The position numbers and the translations under genes are program-made. Shown here piece after piece: positions 1 to 6,611 of a stretch of 11,611 nt of DNA (positions within the stretch are counted from its first letter, which is position 1; every line of letters starts with the position of its first letter). The notes under the pieces are model-generated. The model made no database searches and was not told the origin of the DNA. It saw only the letters and a program-made list of their open reading frames with translations. This stretch comes from Nitrospirota bacterium (lineage in GTDB: Bacteria > Nitrospirota > Nitrospiria > Nitrospirales > Nitrospiraceae): contig SCVQ01000502.1 of the NCBI GenBank assembly GCA_004296865.1, positions 1-11,611 of the forward strand, in the 5' to 3' direction.

Positions 1-93
1 GTTGAACGGGGTCAGGCTGGCTAACTGCGGCCGTCGAGCGAGAACTTCCGAGTGCGCGCTCCGGGAGCACAGGCCAGCTTGGCCCCGTTCAAC
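1..93 (+). repeat. Long inverted repeat (21-bp arms) upstream of the radical SAM gene
   Basis: Bases 1-21 and 73-93 are inverted copies that differ at two positions. Both differences (T12 opposite G82, G15 opposite T79) become G-U wobbles in plus-strand RNA, so a transcript could form an unbroken 21-bp stem. In minus-strand RNA the same positions would be A-C mismatches. The 51-base loop holds a smaller stem (GCTCC/GGAGC near 57-67). No T-run follows the right arm, so it is not a typical intrinsic terminator. The left arm starts at base 1 and may extend beyond the window. The ACGGGGTCAGG core recalls, from memory only, REP-like elements linked to Y1 transposases. No transposase gene is visible. 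Confidence 0.6.
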
Positions 94-143
94 TCGTGCC
101 CTCCCTATCTTGACAAGGCTCTTTGGCGGAGAGAGGATACGCC

Positions 144-1157
144 ATGCGAACCATCGCGAACCCTCCCAACCCCTTCGAGTCTCAGCATCGGGAATGGCTC
201 GATCCTCCATCTCAGGTGAAGCTTCATGTTTATAGCGATAGCACACGAGAGATTCTCAGCCGGAACGAGAGTCCCGATCTTCCGTTTCGATGGAGCCTGA
301 ATCCCTATCGAGGCTGTTTTCATGCTTGCGCCTACTGCTACGCCAGACCTTCGCACGAGTACTGGGGCTTCGGGGCCGGCACCGATTTCGACTCGAAAAT
401 CATCGTCAAGCCGGAAGCGGCGGCCTTGCTGCGTCAGACCCTGTTGAAGCCGTCCTGGAAGGGGGAACTGATCGTCTTTTCAGGGAACACCGATTGTTAC
501 CAGCCGTTGGAGGCGACCTATAGCCTGACGCGCGCCTGTCTGGAGGTCTGTGCTGAGTTCAGGAATCCGGTCGGAATCATCACCAAAGCGGCCTTGATCG
601 TGCGGGACATCGAACTGCTCAAACGGCTCCACGAGACCGCCTGGGTGCAGGTGTATTTCAGTGTTCCCTTTGTGGACGATGCCATTGCCCGCAAAGTGGA
701 ACCCCAGGCCCCATCGATTACCAAGCGTCTGGAAGCGATGGCGGCGCTCTCAAAAGCGGGGATTGCGACCGCAGTGTCCATCGCGCCGGTCATCCCTGGG
801 CTCAACGAGGATGACATCCCGGAGATTCTCAGGCGCGCGCGCGAGGCCGGTGCCACGGCTGCGACCTATGCGCTGCTGCGCCTGTCCGGGAACGTGGAGT
901 CGGTTTTTCTCGAACGGATGGCGGAGGCGTTTCCGGACCGGATCGCGAAGATCACCAACCGGCTGCGCGAGGTGCGCGGCGGCAAGCTTACGGAAAGCGA
1001 CTTCTTCAAGCGGCATCAGGGACAAGGCACGTACTGGAACATGGTCGAGCAGCTCTTCGAGATCGGCCGGAAAAAGGCGGGTTTTCCGGAGGACGATGGC
1101 CGGCCCATCCCGTACACATTCCGGCGGCCCGGCCCTGAGCAGGGGCTATTGTTCTAG
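144..1157 (+). CDS. PA0069-family radical SAM protein (SplB-like)
   Basis: This 337-residue protein belongs to the radical SAM superfamily, which uses a [4Fe-4S] cluster and S-adenosylmethionine for radical chemistry. The cluster motif CxxxCxxC is visible as C58, C62 and C65 in NPYRGCFHACAYCYARP, a context typical of the PA0069/Rv2578c group. That group is annotated as similar to spore photoproduct lyase but has no established substrate. The length matches the family's usual size of about 340. The ATG at 144 is chosen because GGAGAGAGG lies just upstream. A TTG at 123 would add seven residues but has no ribosome site. The rhodanese gene follows 22 bp after the stop and is probably co-transcribed. 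The reaction is unknown. It is not a true spore lyase on present evidence, since the lineage is not a spore former. Confidence 0.88.
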   Translation: MRTIANPPNPFESQHREWLDPPSQVKLHVYSDSTREILSRNESPDLPFRWSLNPYRGCFHACAYCYARPSHEYWGFGAGTDFDSKIIVKPEAAALLRQTLLKPSWKGELIVFSGNTDCYQPLEATYSLTRACLEVCAEFRNPVGIITKAALIVRDIELLKRLHETAWVQVYFSVPFVDDAIARKVEPQAPSITKRLEAMAALSKAGIATAVSIAPVIPGLNEDDIPEILRRAREAGATAATYALLRLSGNVESVFLERMAEAFPDRIAKITNRLREVRGGKLTESDFFKRHQGQGTYWNMVEQLFEIGRKKAGFPEDDGRPIPYTFRRPGPEQGLLF

Positions 1158-1179
1158 TCTAGATATTAGGAGGAGGAGC

Positions 1180-1557
1180 GTGAAACATAACCCCGGATTT
1201 CTCAAACTGGTGGAAGCCGCCAGGCAGAAGGTCACGGAGTGTACGATCGCGGAGGTCAAGGCCAAGCTGGATCGAGGCGAGCCGTTTCATTTCATCGATG
1301 TGCGGGAAGACCATGAGTTCGCCAAGGACCATGCCAAGGGAGCCCTGCACCTTGGGCGGGGCATCTTGGAACGGGACATCGAGGGTCTGATTCCGGACAA
1401 GCAGGCGGAGATCGTCCTCTATTGTGGAGGCGGGTACCGATCCGTCCTGGCGGCGGACAGCCTCAGGCAGATGGGCTATGTCCGCGTCGCCTCCATGGAT
1501 GGGGGCATCAGGGCTTGGCGCGAGGCGGGTTATCCTCTTGAAGGGTGCTCAAAATAG
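1180..1557 (+). CDS. Single-domain rhodanese-like sulfurtransferase
   Basis: This 125-residue cytoplasmic protein consists almost entirely of one rhodanese domain (about residues 20-122). The active-site loop CGGGYRS places the persulfide-carrying cysteine at C82. The preceding IVLY strand, the FIDVRE motif near residues 38-43 and the DGGIRAW motif near the C-terminus are all classic. Such proteins move sulfane sulfur to thiols, cyanide or biosynthetic partners; the acceptor here is unknown. The start is GTG at 1180, preceded immediately by a very strong AGGAGGAG run (1168-1178). It sits 22 bp after the radical SAM gene, so sulfur delivery or iron-sulfur support for that enzyme is a reasonable but untested link. 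A palindromic terminator begins directly after the stop codon. Confidence 0.9.
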   Translation: MKHNPGFLKLVEAARQKVTECTIAEVKAKLDRGEPFHFIDVREDHEFAKDHAKGALHLGRGILERDIEGLIPDKQAEIVLYCGGGYRSVLAADSLRQMGYVRVASMDGGIRAWREAGYPLEGCSK

Positions 1558-1593
1558 CCAGCCCTCCCCTTTCAATTGAAAGGGGAGGGCTGG
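1558..1593. terminator. Perfect 36-bp palindrome, likely bidirectional terminator
   Basis: Bases 1558-1593 form a perfect 36-bp palindrome centred on CAATTG, that is, two 18-base arms with no mismatch. It begins at the base after the rhodanese stop and lies 24 bp beyond the stop of the convergent FGE-like gene. On the minus strand the stem is followed within two bases by ATTTT, a weak U-tract. On the plus strand the T-run is delayed (ATCTTTT about 8 bases on). Position between convergent genes and stem strength support a shared terminator. Confidence 0.75.
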
Positions 1594-1617
1594 TCGAATA
1601 ATCTTTTGCTAAGCGAC

Positions 1618-2724
1618 CTATTTGGCGTCTTTTGCGCAGCGGATGCCGATATAGGTGCGGCGTTCGTCCGGCAGGTGCTTGTTCCGATTGGCGGCCCGCA
1701 CAATGTCTGGCTGATCTCGCCAGGAGCCGCCGCGCATCACACGGGTCTTGCCCTCGGCGGGACCAGTTGGATTTTGGGCCGGGCTGTTCTTATAGTAGTT
1801 TTCGTCATACCAGTCTTGGACCCATTCCCACACATTGCCCGCCATTTCATAGGCCCCATAGGGACTCTTGCCGAAGTCATACTGGTCTTTCTTGGCCAGC
1901 GTGGTAGGACCTTCCCAGAAGGTTACGCCTTCGATCCCATAATTGGAGCGGTTCCCGGTCACCGGGTCATTGCCCCAGGGATAGGTCCTGCCGTCGGTTC
2001 CTCGCGCGGCCTTCTCCCACTCGGCTTCGGTCGGGAGCCGCCCGCCGACCCACTTGCAGTATGCCACGGCGTCATTCCAGCTTACATTGATGACTGGAAG
2101 TTCGGCTGTTCCATCGAGCGGCGTGGTGCCCTTCCAGATACTGTACTTCGGGCCATCGGGATTGTCCGGCGGCCGGTGGCCGGTGGTCTTGACGAAGGCC
2201 TGGTACTGACGGTTGGTGACCTCGTATTTACCGATGTAGAACGCATCAAGGGTCACCTTGTGCTTGGGAGCTTCATCAGGGCCAGCCGGTGCGCCCTCTG
2301 CTCCCATTTCGAACTCGCCGGCCGGCACCAGGACCCATTCGGCTGCGGTTGCGCTTAGCTGCTGGGACTTGGCCAGCAGGGCCAGCATCTTGCCTCGCTC
2401 AGCATGGCCCTGGGGCGCCAGCTTCAGCCACTTCATGATCGTGTCCTTTGCGCCGGGCTGCAGCAACTCAACCTCGCAGGTGGCCTTGAGCCGGATCAGG
2501 GTCTCGTCGTTGGGCAATTCTTTCATGGCCTCCGTGATCTCGATGAGGCCATTCCTGCATTGGTCTTGTTCAACCAGACTCTTGGCCAGCACGATCCGGT
2601 CTTGCGCTGAGAGGCCGGGGATCATGTGATAATCCGCCGCCTGCGCCGACCTGGCTTGGCCGACCACAATCCCGGCCGCGATCATCACGATAGTCAGTAC
2701 GGTTCCGCTCATCATCCGCCGCAT
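1618..2724 (-). CDS. Exported FGE/SUMF1-like protein lacking catalytic cysteines
   Basis: This 368-residue protein has a Sec signal peptide (hydrophobic stretch near residues 8-22, probable cleavage after AQA at 27-29). An alpha-helical linker of about 100 residues with C56 and C83 follows. An FGE-sulfatase (SUMF1/PvdO/EgtB-like) domain runs from about 129 to the end. Domain hallmarks are VPAGEFEMG, KYEVTNRQY, VSWNDAVAYCKW, GGRLPTEAEWEKAARG, YPWGN, EMAGNVWEWVQDWY, RVMRGGSW and GIRCAKD. True formylglycine-generating enzymes carry two active-site cysteines shortly after the RGGS motif. Here RGGSWRDQPDIVRAANR has none, so copper-dependent sulfatase activation is unlikely, and binding or another activity is possible. 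The ATG at 2724 has GGGAGGA upstream. The gene lies 56 bp after the OmpH-like gene and is probably in the same operon. Confidence 0.87.
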   Translation of the reverse strand: MRRMMSGTVLTIVMIAAGIVVGQARSAQAADYHMIPGLSAQDRIVLAKSLVEQDQCRNGLIEITEAMKELPNDETLIRLKATCEVELLQPGAKDTIMKWLKLAPQGHAERGKMLALLAKSQQLSATAAEWVLVPAGEFEMGAEGAPAGPDEAPKHKVTLDAFYIGKYEVTNRQYQAFVKTTGHRPPDNPDGPKYSIWKGTTPLDGTAELPVINVSWNDAVAYCKWVGGRLPTEAEWEKAARGTDGRTYPWGNDPVTGNRSNYGIEGVTFWEGPTTLAKKDQYDFGKSPYGAYEMAGNVWEWVQDWYDENYYKNSPAQNPTGPAEGKTRVMRGGSWRDQPDIVRAANRNKHLPDERRTYIGIRCAKDAK

Positions 2725-2780
2725 GGGTCCTCCCTCTTACAACGGGGCGTTGCCCTTCGCTCGGCTCTTGATCTGCCGCG

Positions 2781-3341
2781 TTACTTGTTCTGCTTGTCGA
2801 ATTCCTTGATGACCTCGTTGGTCAAATCGAGGGCATCTTTGTTGTAAATGACGATCTTGAGGGTGGTCTCGCTGCCCTTGTCCACGACCAGGCTGAAGCC
2901 GCCCCGTTCCGCGACGGCCTTGGCGGCGACGGCGATTTTCTTCATATAGTCGTCCACCAATTCCTTCTGCTTGACCTGGAGTTCCTGGTTAAACTCCTGC
3001 GCGCGCTTCTGGTACTCCTGAATCTTGGCCCTGAACTTGGCCTCCTTCTCGCGTTTCTGGGCTTCGGCGAGGCCACTTTCCTGGTCCTTCAGTTGCTTCT
3101 CCAGGCCCTTGAGTTCTTCCTCGTCGCTTGTGAGGAGCTTCTGTCTGGTCCTGGCGTATTCCTTCAGGGCGTCCAGGGCGCGTTTGCCGGACCTGGATTT
3201 TTCCAACACCTCCTGCGGATCGAGCACGCCCATCTTGAAGGCCTCGGCAGCCATGCTGGGTGCGGCGGTCATCAACAGGACGACGTGGACGAAGATGGCC
3301 ATCAGGGCCAGGGTTACCGTCCCCGCTACTCTCCTTGCCAT
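2781..3341 (-). CDS. Skp/OmpH-like periplasmic chaperone
   Basis: This 186-residue protein resembles Skp (OmpH), the trimeric periplasmic holdase that carries unfolded outer-membrane proteins. It has a signal peptide (RR then a hydrophobic stretch to about residue 27, probable cleavage after SMA at 29-31) and a mature start (FKMGVLDPQEVLEKSRSG) typical of the family. A long charged coiled coil rich in K, E and Q follows (about 58-140), then the C-terminal sheet segment around FSLVVDKG. The size fits the family at 160-190 residues. The ATG at 3341 is preferred over a TTG at 3365 because AAAGGAGAG lies directly before it and inside the longer frame. bamA and lpxD, the usual neighbours, are absent. 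A barrel protein gene lies just upstream and the FGE-like gene downstream. Confidence 0.88.
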   Translation of the reverse strand: MARRVAGTVTLALMAIFVHVVLLMTAAPSMAAEAFKMGVLDPQEVLEKSRSGKRALDALKEYARTRQKLLTSDEEELKGLEKQLKDQESGLAEAQKREKEAKFRAKIQEYQKRAQEFNQELQVKQKELVDDYMKKIAVAAKAVAERGGFSLVVDKGSETTLKIVIYNKDALDLTNEVIKEFDKQNK

Positions 3342-3409
3342 GTTCTTACTCTCCTTTCTACTCAAACGGGTCTGACTGGGCCAATGTCGGTATTTTTCGA
3401 GGTCGCGGG

Positions 3410-3438
3410 AGAATAGCCCTAGACGAATCCTGTGTCAA
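3410..3438 (-). promoter_or_regulatory. Sigma70-type promoter for the OmpH/FGE-like pair
   Basis: On the minus strand TTGACA (3438-3433, perfect) is separated by 17 bases from TATTCT (3415-3410, 4 of 6). This predicts a start near 3403 and a leader of about 60 bases before the OmpH-like ATG at 3341. It allows this pair to be transcribed separately from the porin gene upstream. Confidence 0.6.
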
Positions 3439-3465
3439 GCATCGGGCAAGGGCTGGGGTATTGGG

Positions 3466-3503
3466 GGAGCCGCCCGCGCGCGGCGCGACGGCGCGCGCGC
3501 TCC
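3466..3503. repeat. GC-only hairpin just after the porin stop codon
   Basis: GGAGC (3466-3470) and GCTCC (3499-3503) bracket a stretch made almost only of alternating C and G, including GCGCGCGC. The inner part can also pair, giving a strong stem with a four-base bulge. It begins one base past the porin stop (3505, minus strand). There is no T-run after it in either direction, so it may slow polymerase or protect the 3' end rather than terminate by itself. Confidence 0.5.
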
Positions 3504-3504
3504 G

Positions 3505-4737
3505 TTAGGGGGAATCGAACGTCCACAAAAGACCCAAAATCAGCAAATGCTGGCCCGGCGTCAACCGAATGACCCCCGGACTGATTTCGCTTCCTGTAAA
3601 GAACCCGGCTTGTTTGCCGGTTGAGTCGTCGTATCGGTGCTCCAGTCGAAGGGTGACGTTCGTCCAGCGATAGGGCGCTTTGTATTCCAGCGTCGTGGCG
3701 ACGGCTTTGACGAGCTGTTGCGACCCGGTCCATCGTCCGTTCCGGTCCCAATAGAACTCCGGTCGCACCGCGATGGCCCAGGGCCCGGCGATATGCCACC
3801 GAGTAAACAGCGCCCCTCCCATCACGAACGCTCGCGGACTGCCAGGCTGACCGGCGATGTTCTCCGTACCGAAATCATAGGCCAGTGCGAGGGTGACATC
3901 GTCGCTTTTCCATTCCGTGATGTGGTTGGTGTACAGCCGCCAGAACTCCAACGAGGTATTGGCTTGATCGGGGCCGTAATACACGGTTTGCGTCATCGTG
4001 ATCCGCGAAGTCGGTTTCCACGACAATTGTCCCCCGTAGCTGGGCTGATCATTGGGATGGGCCAAATGGTAATAAGAATTGATGACGAAGGCCGTCGCGG
4101 TGAGCTGATCATTCAGTGCGTAGCGGGCGTTCACGCCGAACATCATGTAGGGGGTATTGTCCGCAATCCAGGATCGGGTGTAGTTGAAGTTGTCCTTGGC
4201 ATAGAGCGATTCGTAGCCGATCAGACTGTTGAATAGGCCAGCCGTGACCGTCAGATCCTTCCCGCTCACGGGGGCAAGGTAAGAGACATTGGCACGGGAA
4301 AAATGGCGGAGCGTGTCAGCCCCGCCCACTTTCGGTTCTCCCTGGAGGAAGGCAAATTCCTTCGTGTCGTATCCTCCTTGGGCTCCAAACTCCATTCCCC
4401 ACCGGGACTCAGCCGTCGCATCCTTTCGCACATAGACCAATCCCATGTTCGGATCCAGTTCGTTCGTCCGGTCGGCGGTGGTCCTGCTTCGAAACAGGTG
4501 GTTCGAAGGGAAGTTGAAGTTGACGTCGTAGCTCAGGTCCAGGTAGGCCCCATAGTGCCAGAGCGGGGCCTCGATCTTGGTCTCCTCAGCGCTGGCCGGA
4601 GGAGGCCCGTTCGACGCTCCGCCGGTCGGTTCCTGCGCCGCGACCGATGTGGCTGCCATCCAGACCAATAGTGGCACCGCCCTGCACAGCCGTGCTATTG
4701 ACCGTGCCATCACGCCTCTGCCTGTTTCGCCGACCAT
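3505..4737 (-). CDS. Outer-membrane beta-barrel porin, OmpL-like (BBP2 family)
   Basis: This gene encodes about 410 residues with a signal peptide (VPLLVWMAATSVAAQ, cleavage after VAA or AAQ). A short Pro/Ala-rich linker leads into a barrel opening with WHYGAYLDLSYDVNFNFP. Alternating aromatic and polar residues, Asn-Tyr-rich turns (GYESLYAKDNFNYTRSW) and repeated amphipathic strands match the putative OmpL-like porin-2 family. Such porins pass small solutes; the substrate is unknown. The barrel ends LLWTF followed by DSP, so the usual terminal aromatic is displaced by three residues. Start choice is uncertain: the ATG at 4737 has GGAGAG four bases upstream and is used here. 4710 gives a tighter signal peptide, while 4785 and 4761 are longer. 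The OmpH-like chaperone gene follows 163 bp downstream. Confidence 0.8.
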   Translation of the reverse strand: MVGETGRGVMARSIARLCRAVPLLVWMAATSVAAQEPTGGASNGPPPASAEETKIEAPLWHYGAYLDLSYDVNFNFPSNHLFRSRTTADRTNELDPNMGLVYVRKDATAESRWGMEFGAQGGYDTKEFAFLQGEPKVGGADTLRHFSRANVSYLAPVSGKDLTVTAGLFNSLIGYESLYAKDNFNYTRSWIADNTPYMMFGVNARYALNDQLTATAFVINSYYHLAHPNDQPSYGGQLSWKPTSRITMTQTVYYGPDQANTSLEFWRLYTNHITEWKSDDVTLALAYDFGTENIAGQPGSPRAFVMGGALFTRWHIAGPWAIAVRPEFYWDRNGRWTGSQQLVKAVATTLEYKAPYRWTNVTLRLEHRYDDSTGKQAGFFTGSEISPGVIRLTPGQHLLILGLLWTFDSP

Positions 4738-4944
4738 GTGTCTCTCCATGAATGACTCCATAGTCTCCGCGCAGAACAATACCATGATCCCGTGGCAAAA
4801 AATTCTTGCATACGTAGTCTGGCTCTATACGAAAGGACATTAAAGCGGTGTTAAAACGGCAAGGGAAAGTGTCAAGAGCATATAAAGGGCGGTGCTGATG
4901 ACTTTCAAGTCGTCTATAGCCTTGCAGGGCCTTGCATGCGCAAT

Positions 4945-4973
4945 TTGATTACTGGTCTAGAGTGAGCTAGGCT
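4945..4973 (+). promoter_or_regulatory. Possible promoter of the zinc-ribbon gene
   Basis: TTGATT (4945-4950), 17 bases, then TAGGCT (4968-4973) is a weak sigma70 match ending 26 bases before the ATG at 5000. Just upstream are two direct copies of CCTTGCA (4920-4926 and 4930-4936) three bases apart, which could be an operator. The rest of the 4738-4999 intergenic region is AT-richer than its surroundings and holds no other convincing element. Confidence 0.35.
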
Positions 4974-4999
4974 TGCGGGCGAGGAAAGGATCGAACCGT

Positions 5000-5416
5000 A
5001 TGAACGCTGAAGAGGATCAGGCACAGCAGCAGGTTGCGCATCGGGAGTTTGTCCATGCGCTTCAGCACGAGCCGATCGCCTGCCATGCGGTCGGTTGTCC
5101 GGGGCCGGTGGAAACCAGCGATCTCTCGCAGGTGCGGGACCGAGTGAAGACTTTCGGCTTGCGCTGTCAGCGCTGCGGCTGGGAGGGCCGCTTGACCGGC
5201 CGGGAGCAACTGTCTCCGCCTTGGGGCGAGGCTGCTCTCCTGAGCATGGCCCATGAGCATCTCATGCACCAGCAGCCGAGCTGTCCCTATGACGGAACGC
5301 CGGTGGTTTTTACGTCTTTGCCCAACCCACGGCGGCGAGCCCGCTACCGGCTGTCCTGTTTCTATTGCGGTCGCCGGGCCGAGATGGATTGGCCGCCTCC
5401 GGAAGCGAGGCAGTGA
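5000..5416 (+). CDS. Small protein with two zinc-ribbon-like cysteine clusters
   Basis: I do not recognise this 138-residue soluble protein as a named family. The first half has C28 and C33 (CHAVGC) plus C56 and C59 (CQRCGW), a complete four-cysteine set that could bind zinc. The second half has C95 (CPYDG) plus C120 and C123 (CFYCGR), with histidines at 85, 87 and 90 that could supply the fourth ligand. Both halves end in a CxxCG turn, so they may be two diverged zinc ribbons. No signal peptide or membrane segment is seen. The ATG at 5000 is preferred because AAAGGA precedes it; a TTG at 4973 is in frame but unsupported. It converges on the diguanylate cyclase with only 16 bp between stop codons and no visible terminator. 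Function is unknown; nucleic-acid or protein binding is a guess. Confidence 0.75.
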   Translation: MNAEEDQAQQQVAHREFVHALQHEPIACHAVGCPGPVETSDLSQVRDRVKTFGLRCQRCGWEGRLTGREQLSPPWGEAALLSMAHEHLMHQQPSCPYDGTPVVFTSLPNPRRRARYRLSCFYCGRRAEMDWPPPEARQ

Positions 5417-5432
5417 ACGGCGCGGACAGGCC

Positions 5433-6545
5433 TCATTCATTCCGCTTAGAACTGTTTCCGGCTGGCTCCTGCTCGGCCTCGGCCGTCACCGGCCCGACCA
5501 GCGGAAGGTGGCAGATCCGGTTCCTGCCCTCACGTTTGGCCGTATAGAGCGCTAAATCCGCCGCCTTCAGGATCTGCGCGGGAGTCGAGTGGAATCCCGC
5601 GCTTGGGGAATAGGTGGTGATGCCGATGCTGGCGGTCAGTTGAAACGAGGACTCCTTCGTCCCGAAGAGGTGGCGCTCGACGGACTCCCGCAACCGCTCG
5701 CCGGCCATGATGGCGCCTTCCTTTTCCAGACGTGGAAGAATCCAGACATACTCATCTCCTCCCAGGCGGCCGGCCATGTCGTAGCCGCGGCTTGCGAGCG
5801 CCAAAAGGGAGGCGTAATCCTTCAGGACCAGATCGCCGATGTCATGCCCATAGGTGTCGTTGATGTCTTTGAAGTTGTCCACATCGATGACTGCGCAGGA
5901 GAGGGGCGAGTTGAAGCGTTTGGCCTCTTCGATCGTCCTGGCGAGAGTTTCCATCAGATAGCGCCGATTCGGCAGGCCGGTGAGCTCGTCGTGCAGCACG
6001 TCGTGGGAGAGCTTTTCTTTGTGCTGGCGCTCTCGCTGGGCAAATTCCGCTAGGGCGCCGTAAAACAGCGTCATGGTCAACAAAAACGGCAGGCGGAGCA
6101 GGAGGGTGTGGATGGGGACCGGTTCCTGATCGGTCAGCGTCACGAAGGCGCCGAATCCCAGGTAGGCAGTGCAGGTTACGGCGGCCAGGGCCATCGCCCG
6201 TCTGAGGTTGCCCGAGGCTCCGGCGATCATGATGATCCCGAAGTACACGACAAAGAGATCGGTCTTGGAGGTGCCGGTTTCGATGAGGGTCGTCGGGACC
6301 AGCAGGGTGTCCACGATCACCAGGATGGTGGCAATGGCCTTCGCGCTCAGCACTTGGGGGAGACCGTAGAGCAGGAGGCCGTTGCCGGACAGCAGAATCA
6401 GGACGAACGCCACGGCGCGATCGGTGGCCACAAGGGCCGGACTCGCGACCACGTGCGCGCAGAGCACGAGCACGACGAGCCACTGCAGGATGGGGATTGG
6501 TTTGACGAACTTTTCTAAGGAGTCGGGCGTCTGCGTGGCGGCCAT
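5433..6545 (-). CDS. Membrane-bound diguanylate cyclase (GGDEF domain)
   Basis: This 370-residue protein makes cyclic di-GMP from two GTP. About six hydrophobic segments (near 20-38, 44-61, 70-88, 97-112, 116-136 and 147-167) form an integral membrane sensor of no recognised type. A C-terminal GGDEF domain (about 180-345) follows, opening with HDELTGLPNRRYL. The signature is GGDEY at 262-266, an accepted variant. RGYD at 253-256 sits exactly five residues upstream, the canonical inhibitory I-site. FKDINDTYGHDIGD (225-238) is the standard nucleotide-binding region. It is probably active and product-inhibited. The ATG at 6545 has no Shine-Dalgarno site but lies seven bases after a -10-like box, so the mRNA may be leaderless. 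A TTG at 6602 would add 19 residues and overlap that promoter, so it is disfavoured. The last 20 residues are polar and variable. Confidence 0.9.
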   Translation of the reverse strand: MAATQTPDSLEKFVKPIPILQWLVVLVLCAHVVASPALVATDRAVAFVLILLSGNGLLLYGLPQVLSAKAIATILVIVDTLLVPTTLIETGTSKTDLFVVYFGIIMIAGASGNLRRAMALAAVTCTAYLGFGAFVTLTDQEPVPIHTLLLRLPFLLTMTLFYGALAEFAQRERQHKEKLSHDVLHDELTGLPNRRYLMETLARTIEEAKRFNSPLSCAVIDVDNFKDINDTYGHDIGDLVLKDYASLLALASRGYDMAGRLGGDEYVWILPRLEKEGAIMAGERLRESVERHLFGTKESSFQLTASIGITTYSPSAGFHSTPAQILKAADLALYTAKREGRNRICHLPLVGPVTAEAEQEPAGNSSKRNE

Positions 6546-6552
6546 CGCTTGA

Positions 6553-6581
6553 ATTCTGTGCCTGCCGCAAAAATTTGTCAA
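6553..6581 (-). promoter_or_regulatory. Promoter of the diguanylate cyclase gene, leaderless type
   Basis: On the minus strand TTGACA (6581-6576, perfect), 17 bases, then CAGAAT (6558-6553, 4 of 6). The predicted start is about seven bases further, at or next to the ATG at 6545. No ribosome-binding site lies between. Confidence 0.55.
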
Positions 6582-6603
6582 TTGATTGCGGCCAACGTAC
6601 AAT
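6575..6603 (+). promoter_or_regulatory. Promoter of the SGNH hydrolase gene, leaderless type
   Basis: On the plus strand TTGTCA (6575-6580, 5 of 6), 17 bases, then TACAAT (6598-6603, 5 of 6). The ATG at 6612 is eight bases after the -10 box, so transcription should begin within a base or two of it. The -35 box overlaps the opposite-strand -35 box by five bases. Confidence 0.6.
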
Positions 6604-6611
6604 CGCCTGCG

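Noticed and set aside
1..93. Integron attC site (GTTGAAC and GTTCAAC at the ends of the inverted repeat fit GTTRRRY and RYYYAAC)
   Set aside because: In an attC site RYYYAAC comes first and GTTRRRY last. Here the order is reversed, and no integrase or cassette array is visible.
110..140. TTGACA at 110-115 as the -35 box of a promoter for the radical SAM gene
   Set aside because: No acceptable -10 box lies at 16-19 bases, and the implied start would be at or beyond the ATG at 144.
833..843. CGCGCGCGCG run inside the radical SAM gene
   Set aside because: It is explained by ordinary Arg/Ala/Glu codons in a GC-rich gene and breaks no reading frame.
144..1157. Spore photoproduct lyase (SplB)
   Set aside because: The cluster context matches the PA0069 group rather than true SplB, and nothing in the window suggests a spore-forming host.
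1576..2358. Plus-strand open frame of 260 codons after the rhodanese gene
   Set aside because: It is antisense to the FGE-like gene, whose domain motifs are clear, and it starts inside the terminator palindrome.
4824..4875. TTGACA (4875-4870, minus) or TTAACA (4854-4849, minus) as the porin promoter
   Set aside because: The first has no -10 box at a normal distance. The second pairs with TATAGA only at a 19-base spacing. Neither is convincing.
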